DNA of 64,000 bases from Promethearchaeum sp. Lineage in GTDB: Archaea > Asgardarchaeota > Lokiarchaeia > Sigyniarchaeales > Promethearchaeaceae. Made by a program: the position numbers and the translations under genes. The stretch is taken from NCBI GenBank assembly GCA_030612265.1, contig JAUWOE010000001.1, positions 1-64,000 on the forward strand, read 5' to 3'. Below, in pieces: positions 28,801-36,600 of the stretch; within the stretch, counting starts at the first letter, position 1; each line of letters starts with the position of its first letter. The notes below the pieces were generated by a model. The model did no database searches, was not told where the DNA came from, and worked only from the letters and a program-made list of their open reading frames with translations.

Positions 28801-31666
28801 GTGGGAAAAAAAAGGGTACAAAAGAAAATATATTGAAGAATGTATAAAAAACTCCGACCAAAATAACTAAATTGAATAAATGTATAAAATCTATTATTTT
28901 TTCAATTTTTTCTTGTTGTGCAGGATAAATGAAAATATATTGTTTAATATTCCTATATGTTATAATCCCTAAAACCAATAATCCTGAAAAGATAGAGAAA
29001 GCTAAAGTCTCATCAAATAAATCCTGAATTAAGAAAATTAAGAATGAAATCAAAATAGCAAATCCTAATTCCCATGTAATACTCATCATGTATTTCCATG
29101 TTAGATAGATTTCACGGTATTTGTTATTAAGATTTAAATTGCAATTGTATTTAAATATAAATGATAATATGATTAAGTTAATTGATATAATCAATAAGAA
29201 AACATATGATGGTATATAAGTGTTAAAAATTATTAATCCAGAAGCCATTAACCAAAAAATTAGTTGCATTACCATCTTTGAAAGTTCATAATTTCTTCCC
29301 TTAGCATAATTTCCTAAGGATAATTGTTTTAAGGATAAAATCGAGAAGAACGAAATTATAAAACCTGAAATTAAAATCCAATTTAGAATGCCAACTTCAA
29401 GATTTGGATCTAAATAATTTAACAACAAGAAATTAATCGATGATATTAAAAAAATCCCAATTAAAAATAAAATGGATACATTTAAGAGATTTAACACATT
29501 TTTCTCATGATAAGTGCGGTTTAATATTAATTTTATCGCAGGAACCAGATTAATATAAAGAAGAAGTATTAATAAAGCAATAGTAAACGATAATGTAAAA
29601 TTAATGCCTAAGAATTCTATTCCTATGAAGAAAAATAATGCTAAAGATACGATAGCGTTTACAATGAAAAGGATTCTTTTTACTTGTAATTTTGATTTTT
29701 TTAGAGGGTTTTGGATCTCTTCCCTAAATTCATAGATAGAATCATAAATGTAAACACTGAAATAAGTAGCGAACATTAAGGTTAAAAAAAATCCAGAAAT
29801 TGATTGAAAAATAATCAAAATGCTCATACAACCTAATAAACCAATCAAACTGCGATTGAAAATTTTATTAAATTTTAAAACATAAGATGAAAGAACTTTA
29901 AAATTCTCATGCAATTTAATTATTATATTATAACCTACTAAGGATATAAGACCTGAAACTCCAATGTTCCATATACTCGCTATTCCGTTTGTGGACTTAA
30001 TAATAAATGTTGAATTTAAGGCGGTTTCTCCAATTTTCTGATATATACCTAAAATGAATCCTGAAGAACTTGAAAGTAAACCAGTTGGGGAAAATAATGA
30101 AATTAGTAAATTACTATTAACAAAAGATTCAATATAATAAACCGAAGTTCCAATTAACCCACCTGCAATTAATTGAAAAATTCCAAAGAAACTAATAAAT
30201 AGAAAAACTATAACACATTGTGAAAAAACTTTAGTTTCGGAACCCTTAAAGTTTATAGAATAAAGACGATAAAGCGAACTAAGAGAACTAAGAGAAATAA
30301 AGAAAATATAATTAAAAATCTTGGAATCAGTAATGAGCAAATTATTTACGGTTGTACTCGCTGCAAAGTAAATCCCAATTTCAAAGAAAATAATAATATA
30401 TAGCATATTTTGAATAAATATTTGATATTTCTTTGATATGGCTTTAATTTCATACAAAATAATCGGGATAGTAATTGTTAAAACTGAGAAGAGAAGTATT
30501 TGGAAATAAATTGAGAGAGAAACTATTAGAAAAGATAAAACTGCATACAATGCTAATAGCTGAATAGTTATATAAATCCTAGAAATTAATTGGAATGAGA
30601 GATGATAGTGTCTTTCTATAAGATTTTCTACCAGAAAAGCCATACCTATCACCAAAAACGTGAAAGGAGAAAAACCTTCTACTAGGATATAGATGATTGC
30701 TGAAATATTTATAGCAATGGTTATAATGTCATTAATAATAAATCCAATAAACCATTTTACGCGAATCTGAAAATCCCTAAATAGATGCTTACTGGATTGT
30801 TGAAATATGATAAAAAATATTTTAATTGTTAATAAAGCCGTAATTACAATATAAAGCGCCAAATTTAAGTTAGATTGAAATGAGCATATCCAAAATTGAA
30901 CTAGACTTTGAATAATTAATATGTATCCAATGATTTTTAGATTTAGAATTAATTTAAATTCAGATAAGCGAGATCTTAATATACTTAACTTAAAAATTAG
31001 TTCTTTAATTACAAAATACAAGATGGCTCCGAAAACATTAGTTATAATTAAGATAATTACTGAATTGGATAAAATTAAGCAGATAATATCAAAAATTACT
31101 TTAATTACTAAAGGTTTAAAAATTATTTTTTGAAGAGTTTGATTATTGTGTTTTATTACAACTTCAGGAACTTTTCCGGGATTTTCTTCAGATTTGCTTA
31201 TTGGAAACACTACTTTGAAAAATCTACAGAAAAACAATGATTCTAAAGGCATTATTACTAAGATAAAATACTGGAATGCGAATGCGAAACTAGAATAATC
31301 CATCACCAAGGAAAAAAGATAAAAAATCAAGGATGTTAGAATTGTCGGCCCATATATTATTAAACTACCTATTCCAAGTTCTTTTTTATAACTCATTGGG
31401 ATGATTTCATACCAAAACTTTTTTTTCCGTGTTTTTAAGAAGAGTAAATAAAAAATTGGAAGTGTAAAAGTGATCCCAGCTAAAAAAGTCCCAAGAGTAA
31501 ATTCACCCATCAAAAACGTTTCTTCCACAAATAATAGAGTAATCCCTGCCAAAACTACTCCAACAATACCGGGAAGGGCAATCATGAAAATTAAAATAAA
31601 AGCAAAATCTGTAAGCTGATTGGTGATTTTCAGAAATTTTTGATCTTCTTGAGTAGTATTATTCAT
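19868..31666 (-). CDS. Giant polytopic membrane protein (3932 aa) with internal repeats
   Basis: Uninterrupted 11.8 kb ORF from ATG; nearly all of the sequence is hydrophobic segments separated by short K/R/E/N loops; internal repeats readable by eye. Confidence 0.85.
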   Translation of the reverse strand: MNNTTQEDQKFLKITNQLTDFAFILIFMIALPGIVGVVLAGITLLFVEETFLMGEFTLGTFLAGITFTLPIFYLLFLKTRKKKFWYEIIPMSYKKELGIGSLIIYGPTILTSLIFYLFSLVMDYSSFAFAFQYFILVIMPLESLFFCRFFKVVFPISKSEENPGKVPEVVIKHNNQTLQKIIFKPLVIKVIFDIICLILSNSVIILIITNVFGAILYFVIKELIFKLSILRSRLSEFKLILNLKIIGYILIIQSLVQFWICSFQSNLNLALYIVITALLTIKIFFIIFQQSSKHLFRDFQIRVKWFIGFIINDIITIAINISAIIYILVEGFSPFTFLVIGMAFLVENLIERHYHLSFQLISRIYITIQLLALYAVLSFLIVSLSIYFQILLFSVLTITIPIILYEIKAISKKYQIFIQNMLYIIIFFEIGIYFAASTTVNNLLITDSKIFNYIFFISLSSLSSLYRLYSINFKGSETKVFSQCVIVFLFISFFGIFQLIAGGLIGTSVYYIESFVNSNLLISLFSPTGLLSSSSGFILGIYQKIGETALNSTFIIKSTNGIASIWNIGVSGLISLVGYNIIIKLHENFKVLSSYVLKFNKIFNRSLIGLLGCMSILIIFQSISGFFLTLMFATYFSVYIYDSIYEFREEIQNPLKKSKLQVKRILFIVNAIVSLALFFFIGIEFLGINFTLSFTIALLILLLYINLVPAIKLILNRTYHEKNVLNLLNVSILFLIGIFLISSINFLLLNYLDPNLEVGILNWILISGFIISFFSILSLKQLSLGNYAKGRNYELSKMVMQLIFWLMASGLIIFNTYIPSYVFLLIISINLIILSFIFKYNCNLNLNNKYREIYLTWKYMMSITWELGFAILISFLIFLIQDLFDETLAFSIFSGLLVLGIITYRNIKQYIFIYPAQQEKIEKIIDFIHLFNLVILVGVFYTFFNIFSFVPFFFPLSLILTPIFTGIIIHVSKIVKKYLPNKIIVLIDVLLLLAISTSGIISVHSLFESYLRIELIVDYSILFSLGTVIITLATLLLIAFYLEQRKIINRLSWNYINFGIIQLEILVGFSFIMYSEFEWIINNLNTEWIQLSTPIMYLILGGMILGLFLIYKIFLRLKYLEEHHKFTFILLIQKNFTRIIGVIIISISPIIFFNFELIGFSIAFFLITFVLIFSFREFQNAFPDSRKINICTDINLILNLLSLLTLIYSISSYFIGLIITESIIISFITFWIFLYIIPILLKYIPTRIKHFINAIFMPIFAILVDISIFMEYLAKEINLIQDYTLITILVGLLSILASILFTINQLKKGKYLKDKSHKKIHFIFNTGLYYDLYAIIVSAMLIYVITPGYFRIYNILFTISWPLFGLFFILKIIDIKKFYFEVSHLKLILKAQILILWVISALGLLISINIFLDFNPLVVTISIFVDTFVLFYAIKIVNEILPKLHKILQVFKELLIYINLISISSVIYFTCNEIFGFIPNFSIFIVFLIVSGLIYLVPDYKTGTIKKFLYEIISIFIFCSSIFLAISINQIIFASGTTPLYAYFGLFLIPILVLFFSIFLFSKNTFSKGFARNLYQKNEIILFTNIAILIYLISKEFVLFGGISLLISSLFITALLVIDYFTINLLTDQKTVILSFFSVFLYNLIGITVSISEFLLKSFDNQIFLFILVQLPFLFGIFYFVDWANRRIQSSQNSIEINRRPLTKSKTKKKYAHELDEPSVKNEDISSTKMIPKYAPTIIMNRFAKFISNKWIFIEISFIFATLGLNLYLGINLIFFSEGFSILQILLICSLIISVITIYQPHSNKFLIYYIQTLITLGLNYLIYDSIFIINEFQIILSLTAAILINRLATRHFPLNNLIKYSQNLLMLGIYSYIFVEIYKIPISWILLISSILFSVFTHRSYKNLTFNSFKVWAFAYFIYDILYNYLSQTEFALLSIFVACAVGLTWQWIVFLKDSKWSKSIIKAILGYSVIISWIFNYAYLFIKSNEIMGLISPLIMAIVVLILLFLKKKLIIFKKENFLNILILGGTFFFFYTLGRYYLFENYFYSEFLALSLAGAICGFLFIFILEFLDAKIRKELSLAFFTCASLLAGVFTYLILMEPVIFAETYWEIAVPIGFDIALLTFYVGIGIYKRAFTKIWSVGVYAWIIAPIINFIMISHLISGIDHVSLALTVLNVSVNGSIILSIIICTLMYLPVILTRLMKNLNKIIYIFWLELLVFTTWGAANLFPENLILQIPFVFLIGLILFVPIFYYYRHWAYLSLIWPLIAATNITFVINFFDFEPNWEIPIGTLIGGFYILALGYFPNIKKKSKIAHSLIIVLGYFTILGSIFALLYSFVILIFIDPTISVNITFIVISFVLLTGKYFNLRDYLIKVGHALIVIINLAILLARSFSLIEGDIDFTTFGIFVAIAFAFGTTLSFQARKYLPKILFELIWFGMAIFFGLSLFELGLTIFNIGGWASTGVLVIVATLIYFPIIRSYLGPVFVLLIGGISMILMELLIPTSLFISSNQPLLFLDVLFSLELAYIYFSSKTKFGLIKNKTKNFEISSIIWVISSALFSTTLILLINMYFPQEIYSNILIFLNTFALQNLLTTHFIRRNELFNKYAIIQKIIPIFRFILIFTIYLTTSIFCAIKIPVDNLIETSEQFGAIITFYRLAILFSILFIEFYGIDRKLVKLVTSKIRSQFDWISYLAFSVCLTIGIYLSISISISMSGAPFNLWEVSLLIWCILFFGTIYLNQKAGNKIYPEVLKIINVLLINTAIFSFIWKTSDISDSIINLEFDLLLLNITINIAIIYLFMKFKIIKIKATKVIFLIMTIIIALYCEEISRIYLMKHFILNIAAFLFVVSILNSFNIKRAKITYIYWTLLVFSISTFLMEFIPLLYNMSTINYIITILFICGLQLSLIFYLFANQPQNYVKENNIKSSIINPIWNSSAIAHKIFAIWMIFETFIVSIFIAQFWNYIFTDLLLFYIDFTRVERFFLWISIIPIVFSFMFYHLNKYLQKNEVWKEKNYLIIGKPELGIVFKLLSVIFFNISLFYHLWYVLNIYSSLQIAEFGSLLLNFSINLFILYLFIRKNLISRKWQFLISIALSLSISGMIEEYLRVFSNISPLMSVAIFLSILCILNTNKINLTSLVYSYWTLISFCLTIYLYSFSYWFVGGIESTITSIIWFSFLFGIFNTLIYYFLANRSLVKLEIFHKYNPYLRIMENSDDGFGSIDFIKDQNNKSISKDKKSAFLLLFGHRDQIQAKQIYSIWLFIEILILSISITHGWAYIFENAIIENYIFINIFVQILIKAESIILLITIGLVKIFQYIKSNNLWVENKKFKRILDISWNINGICLYISLPITLTSYLHYIFIVIGGNYLEIALFDIFSFTILAFVCIYWFDLKKTKILKEKLASSLTLGIIILFIADISALWCYYTELYPIGIIIFVSLPYVFKILKLVKEDILGKLLFISNLIISIAIMVQIDILLFNIFEWMFALVISILVLHIFIELENRLKFLSPIEKIIKILRKITWVLFSIGLSTLIIFYNLEEFTIIRLIIGIIILTVMMFYENDLLFKENDNKLYFKIQDILGIICYIEIISLLSAILIPINLAIEITETTPIIFMRLLLITELLVIAFTLNLIDKKKLDFIPDKVRKPLDLSLFLSTIVLGAVDIAFYIVLNIDLSSTPIDPSSGTPNIFLGQIMIPVLIVSLIIGLVLFIKFKNRKINQIIYFVLFIEIFICIIGFNQPLILIPATIIGLLLFPLIFFLEKIVILIKLIGKLIMRLLLKIKNFFILIWNKIIAFYYKHKRIVFSGLGLILGIVSFYILENAFLSGLIFLIVFYPVSPEKEEDTKPKNFALKILYRTLIMICLVGAGSAFIPADPWIYTLFLLAFFGYVIWVVKRSEELYNLPIYWRFISSLGAIIDFIVTAILMVLYFQII
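21691..22610 (-). repeat. Protein-level internal repeat copy B of the giant membrane protein (~307 aa, approximate bounds)
   Basis: LLLNFSINLFILYLFIRKNLI...EEYLRVFSNISPLMSVAIFLSILCILNTNKINLTSLVYSYWTLISFCLTIYL...IYSIWLFIEILILSISITHGWAYIF; aligns to copy A. Confidence 0.65.
22611..23440 (-). repeat. Protein-level internal repeat copy A of the giant membrane protein (~277 aa, approximate bounds)
   Basis: LLLNITINIAIIYLFMKFKII...EEISRIYLMKHFILNIAAFLFVVSILNSFNIKRAKITYIYWTLLVFSISTFL...IFAIWMIFETFIVSIFIAQFWNYIF. Confidence 0.65.
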
Positions 31667-31801
31667 TAATCTCTTTATTAATTATTCAATAATATATTAA
31701 TAAATGTTTTTGTCGAAAGTGTTAAACATTGTAAAAACTATAAGAAATTTCTAAAATATATGAAAAAATTAAGAATATTATTTATTAAACATCCTAAATT
31801 T

Positions 31802-31963
31802 TTAATTTCGTTGAAAAAAATATCCATCTATAACTTGGTCCGAATTTGAAATAACAGATATCAATTCCCATCCTTGATTTCTAAAAGTTTCATGCATTTT
31901 TGATATCTGATCTTCGGAAGTCCTTGTTTTAATGTAATGACACATTACCCTTGGATTTTCCAT
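31802..31963 (-). CDS. 53-aa protein, DUF4177-like
   Basis: MENPRVMCHYIKTRTSEDQISKMHETFRNQGWELISVISNSDQVIDGYFFQRN*; ATG at 31963 lies 1 nt past the SPFH gene stop (31965-31967). Too short for the ORF track. Confidence 0.6.
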   Translation of the reverse strand: MENPRVMCHYIKTRTSEDQISKMHETFRNQGWELISVISNSDQVIDGYFFQRN

Positions 31964-31964
31964 C

Positions 31965-33188
31965 TTATTTCTTTACCTTAATTCCTTTCATTTTAATCAT
32001 TTTAATGGGGGACTCTATCATTACATCTTGAAGGTTCTCGATTTCAGAATCTTCAAAATCTCCTTTTCCTTCCATTTCTTCATTGAATTTTTCTTTGGAT
32101 TTTTTAGTCAAATCTTTAATTTGAGAATTAAATTCAGGAAGAACTTGCATTAGAGGAAGGATACTTCCCAGAATGCTGTTGAAACTCTTATTTCCTTCAC
32201 CCATTACAATCATTTTATCAGGTGAAATGTTCTTATATATCTCTGGCATTTTCTCGATTAATTTCAAGGAAATGAAGTTTTGATCACAAGAATTAATCGC
32301 ATCTACTTGTTTCTGGAATCCCTCTGCTTCGGCAGTCATTTTTAAGCGAATTCCAGTAGCTTCAGCTTCTTTTCCTGCAAGTGTTTTCATTTTAATCGCT
32401 TTTGCATCAGCTTCTGCTCTGATGAGTGTTGCTTTCTTGTAGGCTTCAGCTTCAATTTCTACCCGGATTAACTCTTTCTGTTGAATTTGAATCGCCATTT
32501 CTTTCTGGGCTAATTCTGCTTGCCGACTGACATCAATTTCTCTTAATCTGTAAAGTTCTTTCGCATCAGCATTTGCTAATCGAGCGCGTTGTTGTTCTTG
32601 AATTTTTTTAACTGCTTCCATGTTATCTTTTAGATCCTTGTCTAAAACCTGAACTTCAATAATTTCCAGAGACTCTATTACTATCCCCCAATCTTTTGTT
32701 AAGTTTAACAACTGGTCTGATATCGTTTTGATTATCTCAGTTCGATCGCAAATAATGGTTTCAACCGTTAAACTGGCACATGTGGTACGAATTATTGCCT
32801 CAGTTGCTGTGCTGAGCACTTTTTCGACATAATCAGGTGATCTTGCATCCCACACGACAGCATTAAACGATATTTCTGGCTCTGAAACACGCCAATAGAG
32901 AATAGCGCTTATTTTTACATCTTGGAATTCCCGGGAGAGAATTTTATCTGAAGAATTCAGCAAAGTTTTCCTCGTGGTTGTAGGTATTACAATTATCTCA
33001 TCGATCAAGGGTAATTTGATTACATGACCACCTCGACCCGCCGATTTGACTTTTCCTCCTCTTAAAAAAATTACATATTCATTCGTTTTAAACTTTCGAT
33101 ATCGATTCGCAAAGAATAATGCTATTAAAACAATAGTCACTACAATTATGATGACTATTCCTACGATTCCTAAACTAAATTCTGCCAT
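31965..33188 (-). CDS. SPFH/Band 7 domain protein (stomatin/flotillin-like)
   Basis: N-terminal TM, EYVIFLRGGKVKSAGRGGHVIKLPLIDEIIVIP, ILYWRVSEPEISFNAVV, coiled-coil Ala/Glu-rich region. Confidence 0.9.
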   Translation of the reverse strand: MAEFSLGIVGIVIIIVVTIVLIALFFANRYRKFKTNEYVIFLRGGKVKSAGRGGHVIKLPLIDEIIVIPTTTRKTLLNSSDKILSREFQDVKISAILYWRVSEPEISFNAVVWDARSPDYVEKVLSTATEAIIRTTCASLTVETIICDRTEIIKTISDQLLNLTKDWGIVIESLEIIEVQVLDKDLKDNMEAVKKIQEQQRARLANADAKELYRLREIDVSRQAELAQKEMAIQIQQKELIRVEIEAEAYKKATLIRAEADAKAIKMKTLAGKEAEATGIRLKMTAEAEGFQKQVDAINSCDQNFISLKLIEKMPEIYKNISPDKMIVMGEGNKSFNSILGSILPLMQVLPEFNSQIKDLTKKSKEKFNEEMEGKGDFEDSEIENLQDVMIESPIKMIKMKGIKVKK

Positions 33189-33229
33189 TTTTTGATTTTC
33201 TCTTTGTTTTTTTATTTTATTTTAATTTT

Positions 33230-34123
33230 TTATGTTAATATTTTTTTATTTTTTAATGTAGAAATTTTTATTTTTTTATTTTGTAGCTTTAGATGAAGCA
33301 ATTTTACGCTTGCTGGATTGTCATCAACGAAATACATTCCATCTTTATATTCACAAATGTAAACTGTTGTTTGAGAGTGAAACCAGGATAACGGATGAAG
33401 TGATTTCACACCAATTTGTTGAACAGCACCAGCAGATTTGACAGATACCACCCCTCCATCAACAGAAACGGCTATTTTGACAACCGCTTCCCGTCCGAGT
33501 AAATTTTTACCCGTTCTAACACGATACGTACTATTCTTTGATATTTTTCTCCAAAATTTACTAATTAATTTAACTAGTGCTATTGAAACTAGTAAGACTA
33601 TTATTAACCATAGCCATTTCCACTGTAAAGAAAAAAAATCGTATGTAGAAGTGCCAATTGCGCCAAACCATAGAAGATATAATGAAAAGATCAAAGATAA
33701 TGGAGTTTGATTTTCAAAACTTATAAAATCACTATCACCTGTAGAAAGAGCACTTTCAATAGAAGTCCCAATATCAAAATCTTCTTCAACTTCAATGTTA
33801 GAATCAATGTCAGTTTCAGCATCGATCTCTGTATCTGCTTCAAATTCCATATCTGAATCAAGATCTATATCAATTTCCGCATCAACATCAATATCAATTT
33901 CCGCATCAACATTAATATCAATATCCGCATCAACATCAATATCAATTTCTCCACTATCTATATCTGAATCGATATCTCCGTCAAAATCTTCAGAAATATC
34001 ATTATCTCCAGTCTCTTGATTTGAAAAGTTTGAAGCGGCCATTATGGAAAGTATTAATGTTAGAATAAATCCTGAAATCAAAGCACCTACACATAATGAA
34101 AATATAATTTCATGCCAGATCAT
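33230..34123 (-). CDS. NfeD-like membrane protein with long Asp-rich low-complexity insert
   Basis: N-terminal TM, D/I/V/E repeat, two further TMs, OB-like C-terminus (KNLLGREAVVKIAVSVDGGVVSVKSAGAVQQIGVKS); next to SPFH gene. Confidence 0.7.
   Translation of the reverse strand: MIWHEIIFSLCVGALISGFILTLILSIMAASNFSNQETGDNDISEDFDGDIDSDIDSGEIDIDVDADIDINVDAEIDIDVDAEIDIDLDSDMEFEADTEIDAETDIDSNIEVEEDFDIGTSIESALSTGDSDFISFENQTPLSLIFSLYLLWFGAIGTSTYDFFSLQWKWLWLIIVLLVSIALVKLISKFWRKISKNSTYRVRTGKNLLGREAVVKIAVSVDGGVVSVKSAGAVQQIGVKSLHPLSWFHSQTTVYICEYKDGMYFVDDNPASVKLLHLKLQNKKIKISTLKNKKILT
33868..33939. repeat. Three tandem 24-bp units (tatcaatttccgcatcaacatcaa)
   Basis: Units 33868-33891, 33892-33915, 33916-33939, two substitutions seen; encodes IDVDAEID-like octapeptides on minus strand. 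Confidence 0.85.
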
Positions 34124-34313
34124 TTTTGTATCTCCGTTGGGTGTTAAGATCTCAAATCCTAAAGTCCACTGTAGATTATGATCAGGTGATCTTATTACCC
34201 TAATTAGTATTAGTAACTATAAGGAAATAAAAAAATTCCAATAAGATCATATGGATCAATATGTGTCCATGTGTTTTTCTATTAGGAGAATTTATCAAGC
34301 ACTATAAGATGAC

Positions 34314-35193
34314 TTATTTTTCTTCCTTAAAATTCTCTGGTGTATATATATAATTCCTATATTTACAACATTCTTTAAAATCAATGTTAGAATACACATT
34401 AAATCCTAATTTTGATGCCTGTAATATACTGATTTCATAACCCTTCTTTTGGCTTGAAGTAGTGATGCCATTGTTATTGCTTTACCGATTCCTCTATTTC
34501 GGTATTCAGGACTAACACCAACACAATAAATTCCAGCAACTCCCGAGCTTAATAAAGACATAGAAACACCTACAGATTTTCCATCGATAGAAGCTAAATA
34601 TACATCATAAAATTTAAACCATCCACGACAAATACGGCCAAAATCTTCTTTAAATTCATCTATTCCAAATGAATTGAACACGCATCTATCCATTGTTCTT
34701 CTTCCTTAGGATTCGAAACACGCTCTATTTTAATTTTAGATTGATCTAAAGCTTCTTGATATTTTGTCCCATCTATTTCTCTTAAATTCAGATACATACA
34801 AGGTGATTCATATTTGATCATCCCAGTTTTTTCGAGATATTCGCTTAAAATATGGGGTTTAGAATATGCTCCAACTCACCACATAAAAGAAATGTTTTTT
34901 CTTTTAGCCTGACTTACTAGAGTAATTACTTTCTCTTTTACTTCTTATTCATTAAAATTTGCACCCCAAAACGAATTCCACATAGTGATTTTCATTCCTG
35001 TAAAAATTTTTGACACGTCATTTTTCACAGAAAATTCTGAGTTGGGATTTTTCTTTAAAAAATAATCCTTATCAAGATAATCTAAGGTTGTACCCAAAAA
35101 ATCCAATATATTTTTATCAATAACATTTTTTATCTCATTTTCCGAAGGATTTTTTAATATATTAGAGATTTCCATAGTTTTATCCTTTGACAA
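34314..35193 (-). pseudogene. GNAT N-acetyltransferase pseudogene
   Basis: One frame crosses TAA (34945-34947) and TGA (34876-34878): ...FWGANFNE*EVKEKVITLVSQAKRKNISFMW*VGAYSKPHILSEYLEKTGMIKYESPCMYLNL...; a shift near 34690 leads to VFNSFGIDEF...VGVSPEYRNRGIGKAI; another near 34430 leads to GYEISILQASKLGFNVYSNIDFKECCKYRNYIYTPENFKEEK*. Confidence 0.85.
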
Positions 35194-35305
35194 AGTTGTA
35201 TAAAAATATTTGTTTATGGAACCTTATCTTCAACCTTCATATGGCTTCAGTTAGGAGATTTTTGAATTTAAAAAAATCCAAATAATAAAAAAATCTTAGT
35301 CAACC

Positions 35306-36406
35306 ATGTCTGAAAAAATTGAGAAAATTGAAAAAAAACCTAGGATTATTAATGAAGAATTTTTAGAAAAATTGGTTAACGCTCCAAGTCCAACTGGTTT
35401 TGAACAACCAGCCCAATCTATTTACCGAGAATACTTGAATAAAATAGCAGATAAAATTGAAACAGATGTTATGGGAAATGTTGATGCAATTTTAAATCCA
35501 GACGGCAATCCTCGAATTATACTAATGGGGCATGTAGATGAAGTAGGTCTTCAGGTGAAATTTATAGACGAAAAAGGATTTATTCGTTTGCATATGCTTG
35601 GAGGAATAGATGCTCACTTAACACCTGGTAATCGCGTAAAAATTTTAACATCAAAAGGAGAAATTCTTGGTGTTATCGGTAAAAAAGCGATTCATCTTCA
35701 AAAACCTGAAGAACGTAAAAAAATCGTTAAACTCGATGAACAATTTATTGACATTGGGGCAAGTTCCCGGGATGAAGTCAAAGAAATTGGAATTGAAATC
35801 GGAGATCCTATAATATTTGAGCATTATTATGCTACACTAGGAAAAGGAGATTTAGTTGTTTCTCGATGTTTTGATGATAAAATTGGATCATTTATAATAG
35901 CAGAAGTCATAAAATCTTTGAAAGGAACAAAGTTTGAAGGTGCAATTCATGCAGTGTCCACAACTCAAGAAGAAATAGGAACACGTGGAGCAATTACATC
36001 ATCATATTCTGTGGATCCACAAGTTGGAATTGCTTATGATGTGACTTTTGCATCAGATTCGCCAGATATGAAGGAAAGTGATATAGGGACGATCAAATTG
36101 GGTGGTGGTCCTGTAATTGTAAGAGGACCCAATATTAATCCAATTCTATTCAATATTTTTGTTGAAACTGCAAAAGAGTTGAAAATGCCATATCAATTAC
36201 TCGCAGCACCGAGAGCAACAGGTACTGATGCTCGCTCTATTCAAGTAACGCGATCAGGAGTCGCAACCGCACTTATTGCCATTCCAAACCGTTATATGCA
36301 TTCAATGAGTGAGGTAGTAAATCTAAATGATGTCAATATGATAGTAGAATTGAGTGTTGCTGTCATTCAAAAAATTTCAAAAGAAATGTCTTTCATTCCT
36401 AAATAA
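35306..36406 (+). CDS. M42 family metallopeptidase
   Basis: GHVDEVGLQVKFIDEKGFI, TTQEEIGTRGA, FDDKIGSF, TGTDARSIQVTRSGVATALIAIPNRYMHS. Confidence 0.92.
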   Translation: MSEKIEKIEKKPRIINEEFLEKLVNAPSPTGFEQPAQSIYREYLNKIADKIETDVMGNVDAILNPDGNPRIILMGHVDEVGLQVKFIDEKGFIRLHMLGGIDAHLTPGNRVKILTSKGEILGVIGKKAIHLQKPEERKKIVKLDEQFIDIGASSRDEVKEIGIEIGDPIIFEHYYATLGKGDLVVSRCFDDKIGSFIIAEVIKSLKGTKFEGAIHAVSTTQEEIGTRGAITSSYSVDPQVGIAYDVTFASDSPDMKESDIGTIKLGGGPVIVRGPNINPILFNIFVETAKELKMPYQLLAAPRATGTDARSIQVTRSGVATALIAIPNRYMHSMSEVVNLNDVNMIVELSVAVIQKISKEMSFIPK

Positions 36407-36488
36407 AAACGACTAAAATAATAATAAAATTTTTCTCTATATCTCCATTTTTGTTCGATTTCTGGTTTAAAGAAGAATTTTCATATTT

Positions 36489-36600
36489 CTTCTACCTTTG
36501 ATGCCGATACTGAATCGGTTGTTAATTTGGTATAGGACATTTCTTATTGATCTTTATATCACCGCACTGCTTCTCTCGCTTGTGGGTGTATCGGTGGTTA
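36489..36600 (+). ncRNA. Candidate structured RNA: hairpin with internal loop followed by ACA, then a second hairpin
   Basis: CTTCTACC (36489-36496) pairs with GGTATAGG (36529-36536), 7 of 8 positions; inner CCGAT/ATCGG; ACA at 36537-36539; second stem ATCACCG (36558-36564)/CGGTGGT (36592-36598). GC-richer than flanking DNA. Manual fold only. Confidence 0.25.

Noticed and set aside
33795-34019. Plus-strand ORF of 74 aa rich in Ser/Ile (MLESMSVSASISVSASNSISESRS...)
   Set aside because: Antisense of the Asp-rich repeat of the NfeD-like gene; low-complexity by-product.
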